A DNA stretch of 6,041 nucleotides from JAAYZM01 sp964510785. Its GTDB lineage: Bacteria > Actinomycetota > Actinomycetes > Actinomycetales > Cellulomonadaceae. The stretch lies in the NCBI GenBank assembly GCA_964510785.1, contig CAZECM010000139.1:1-6041 (forward strand). The letters run 5' to 3'. Positions 5,503 through 6,041 of this stretch are shown here, in pieces. Under the pieces are notes generated by a model. The model did no database searches and was not told where the DNA came from. It saw only the letters and a program-made list of their open reading frames with translations. Position numbers and translations under genes: made by a program. Each line of letters begins with the position of its first letter. The stretch's first letter is position 1.

Positions 5503-6041
5503 CTAGAGGACGTCGACCTTCTCGGACTCGTCGGACAGGCCGAGCGTGCTCTGCCGGTCGATCTTGGCCGCGTAGAGCCGCGAGTAGATGACGGCCCCGA
5601 AGGCCACGAGCGCCGCCGCGACAGCGATCGCGATGCGCAGGACGTGGTTCGCGCCGTCCCCGGTCGAGATCACGACGATCGCCGGCGCGATGAGCAGCGC
5701 GACGAGGTTCATGACCTTGATGAGCGGGTTGATCGCGGGGCCCGCGGTGTCCTTGAACGGGTCGCCCACGGTGTCACCGATGATGACGGCCTCGTGCGCG
5801 GGCGAGTTCTTCCCGCCGTAGTGGCCGTCCTCGACGATCTTCTTGGCGTTGTCCCACGTACCACCGGAGTTCGCGAGGAACACGGCCATGAGGACGCCGG
5901 AACCGATCGCCCCGGCGAGGAAGCCCGCGAGCGGGCCGACCCCGAGGCCGAAGCCGACGGCGATCGGGGCGGACGCGGCGAGCAGACCCGGGGTGGCGAG
6001 CTCGCGCAGGGAGTCGCGCGTGCAGATGTCCACGACCTTGC
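5503..6041 (-). CDS. hppA: Membrane-bound pyrophosphatase (ion-translocating), C-terminal 178 residues, cut by the right window edge
   Basis: The C-terminal part of a pyrophosphate-energised ion pump, which couples hydrolysis of cytoplasmic pyrophosphate to transport of H+ (or Na+ in some members) across the membrane. The fragment is open to the window edge and ends at a TAG at 5503-5505. Diagnostic motifs are GGTWDNAKK (about 59-67 of the fragment) and the acidic cluster GDTVGDPFKDTAGPAINPLIKVMN (about 88-111), in which D89, D93 and D97 form the DxxxDxxxD metal-pyrophosphate binding motif. Hydrophobic segments lie near 17-34, 36-55, 107-125 and 133-153, followed by a charged tail ending in EKVDVL. 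The family is usually 670-800 residues with about 16 membrane segments, so most of the gene is outside. The residues that decide potassium dependence and ion choice lie upstream, so neither can be called. The methyltransferase gene follows on the same strand after 156 bp. Confidence 0.95.
   Translation of the reverse strand, partial: KVVDICTRDSLRELATPGLLAASAPIAVGFGLGVGPLAGFLAGAIGSGVLMAVFLANSGGTWDNAKKIVEDGHYGGKNSPAHEAVIIGDTVGDPFKDTAGPAINPLIKVMNLVALLIAPAIVVISTGDGANHVLRIAIAVAAALVAFGAVIYSRLYAAKIDRQSTLGLSDESEKVDVL

Overview
The window comes from a very GC-rich chromosome with strong G/C bias at third codon positions. Gene content points to a high-GC actinobacterium, most plausibly of the Cellulomonas/Promicromonospora/Oerskovia type within the Micrococcales. 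That placement is inference from composition, from protein style, and from my recollection that a topA, methyltransferase and hppA neighbourhood recurs in actinobacteria. It is ordinary chromosomal DNA. I see no tRNA, rRNA, CRISPR array, insertion sequence or phage gene.

Layout from left to right: (1) 1-1562, minus: the N-terminal 520 codons of DNA topoisomerase I (topA), running off the left edge. (2) 1622-2659, minus: a PAP2-type membrane phosphatase with an extra C-terminal membrane region. (3) 2679-3191, minus: a DUF2867 family protein, 19 bp upstream of the phosphatase gene and probably co-transcribed with it. (4) 3192-3251: a short divergent promoter region with a perfect 18-bp palindrome and a second 8-bp copy of its core, probably the operator of the next gene. 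(5) 3252-3821, plus: a TetR-family regulator, the only plus-strand gene. (6) 3823-5346 (or 5379), minus: a three-part class I SAM methyltransferase with an NPPF motif, whose stop codon lies one base from the tetR stop. (7) 5347-5502: a non-coding gap with four copies of TGCGGGACG-type repeats and a long imperfect hairpin. (8) 5503-6041, minus: the C-terminal part of a membrane pyrophosphatase (hppA), running off the right edge.

The tetR, DUF2867 and PAP2 genes look like a small accessory module placed between housekeeping genes, with the regulator probably controlling its own promoter and the divergent one. The two most interesting non-coding signals are the palindromic operator, which carries TANNNT -10-like hexamers on both strands, and the repeat cluster between hppA and the methyltransferase. 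The repeats in that cluster could pair in mutually exclusive ways in the minus-strand transcript. No undescribed multi-gene system is evident.
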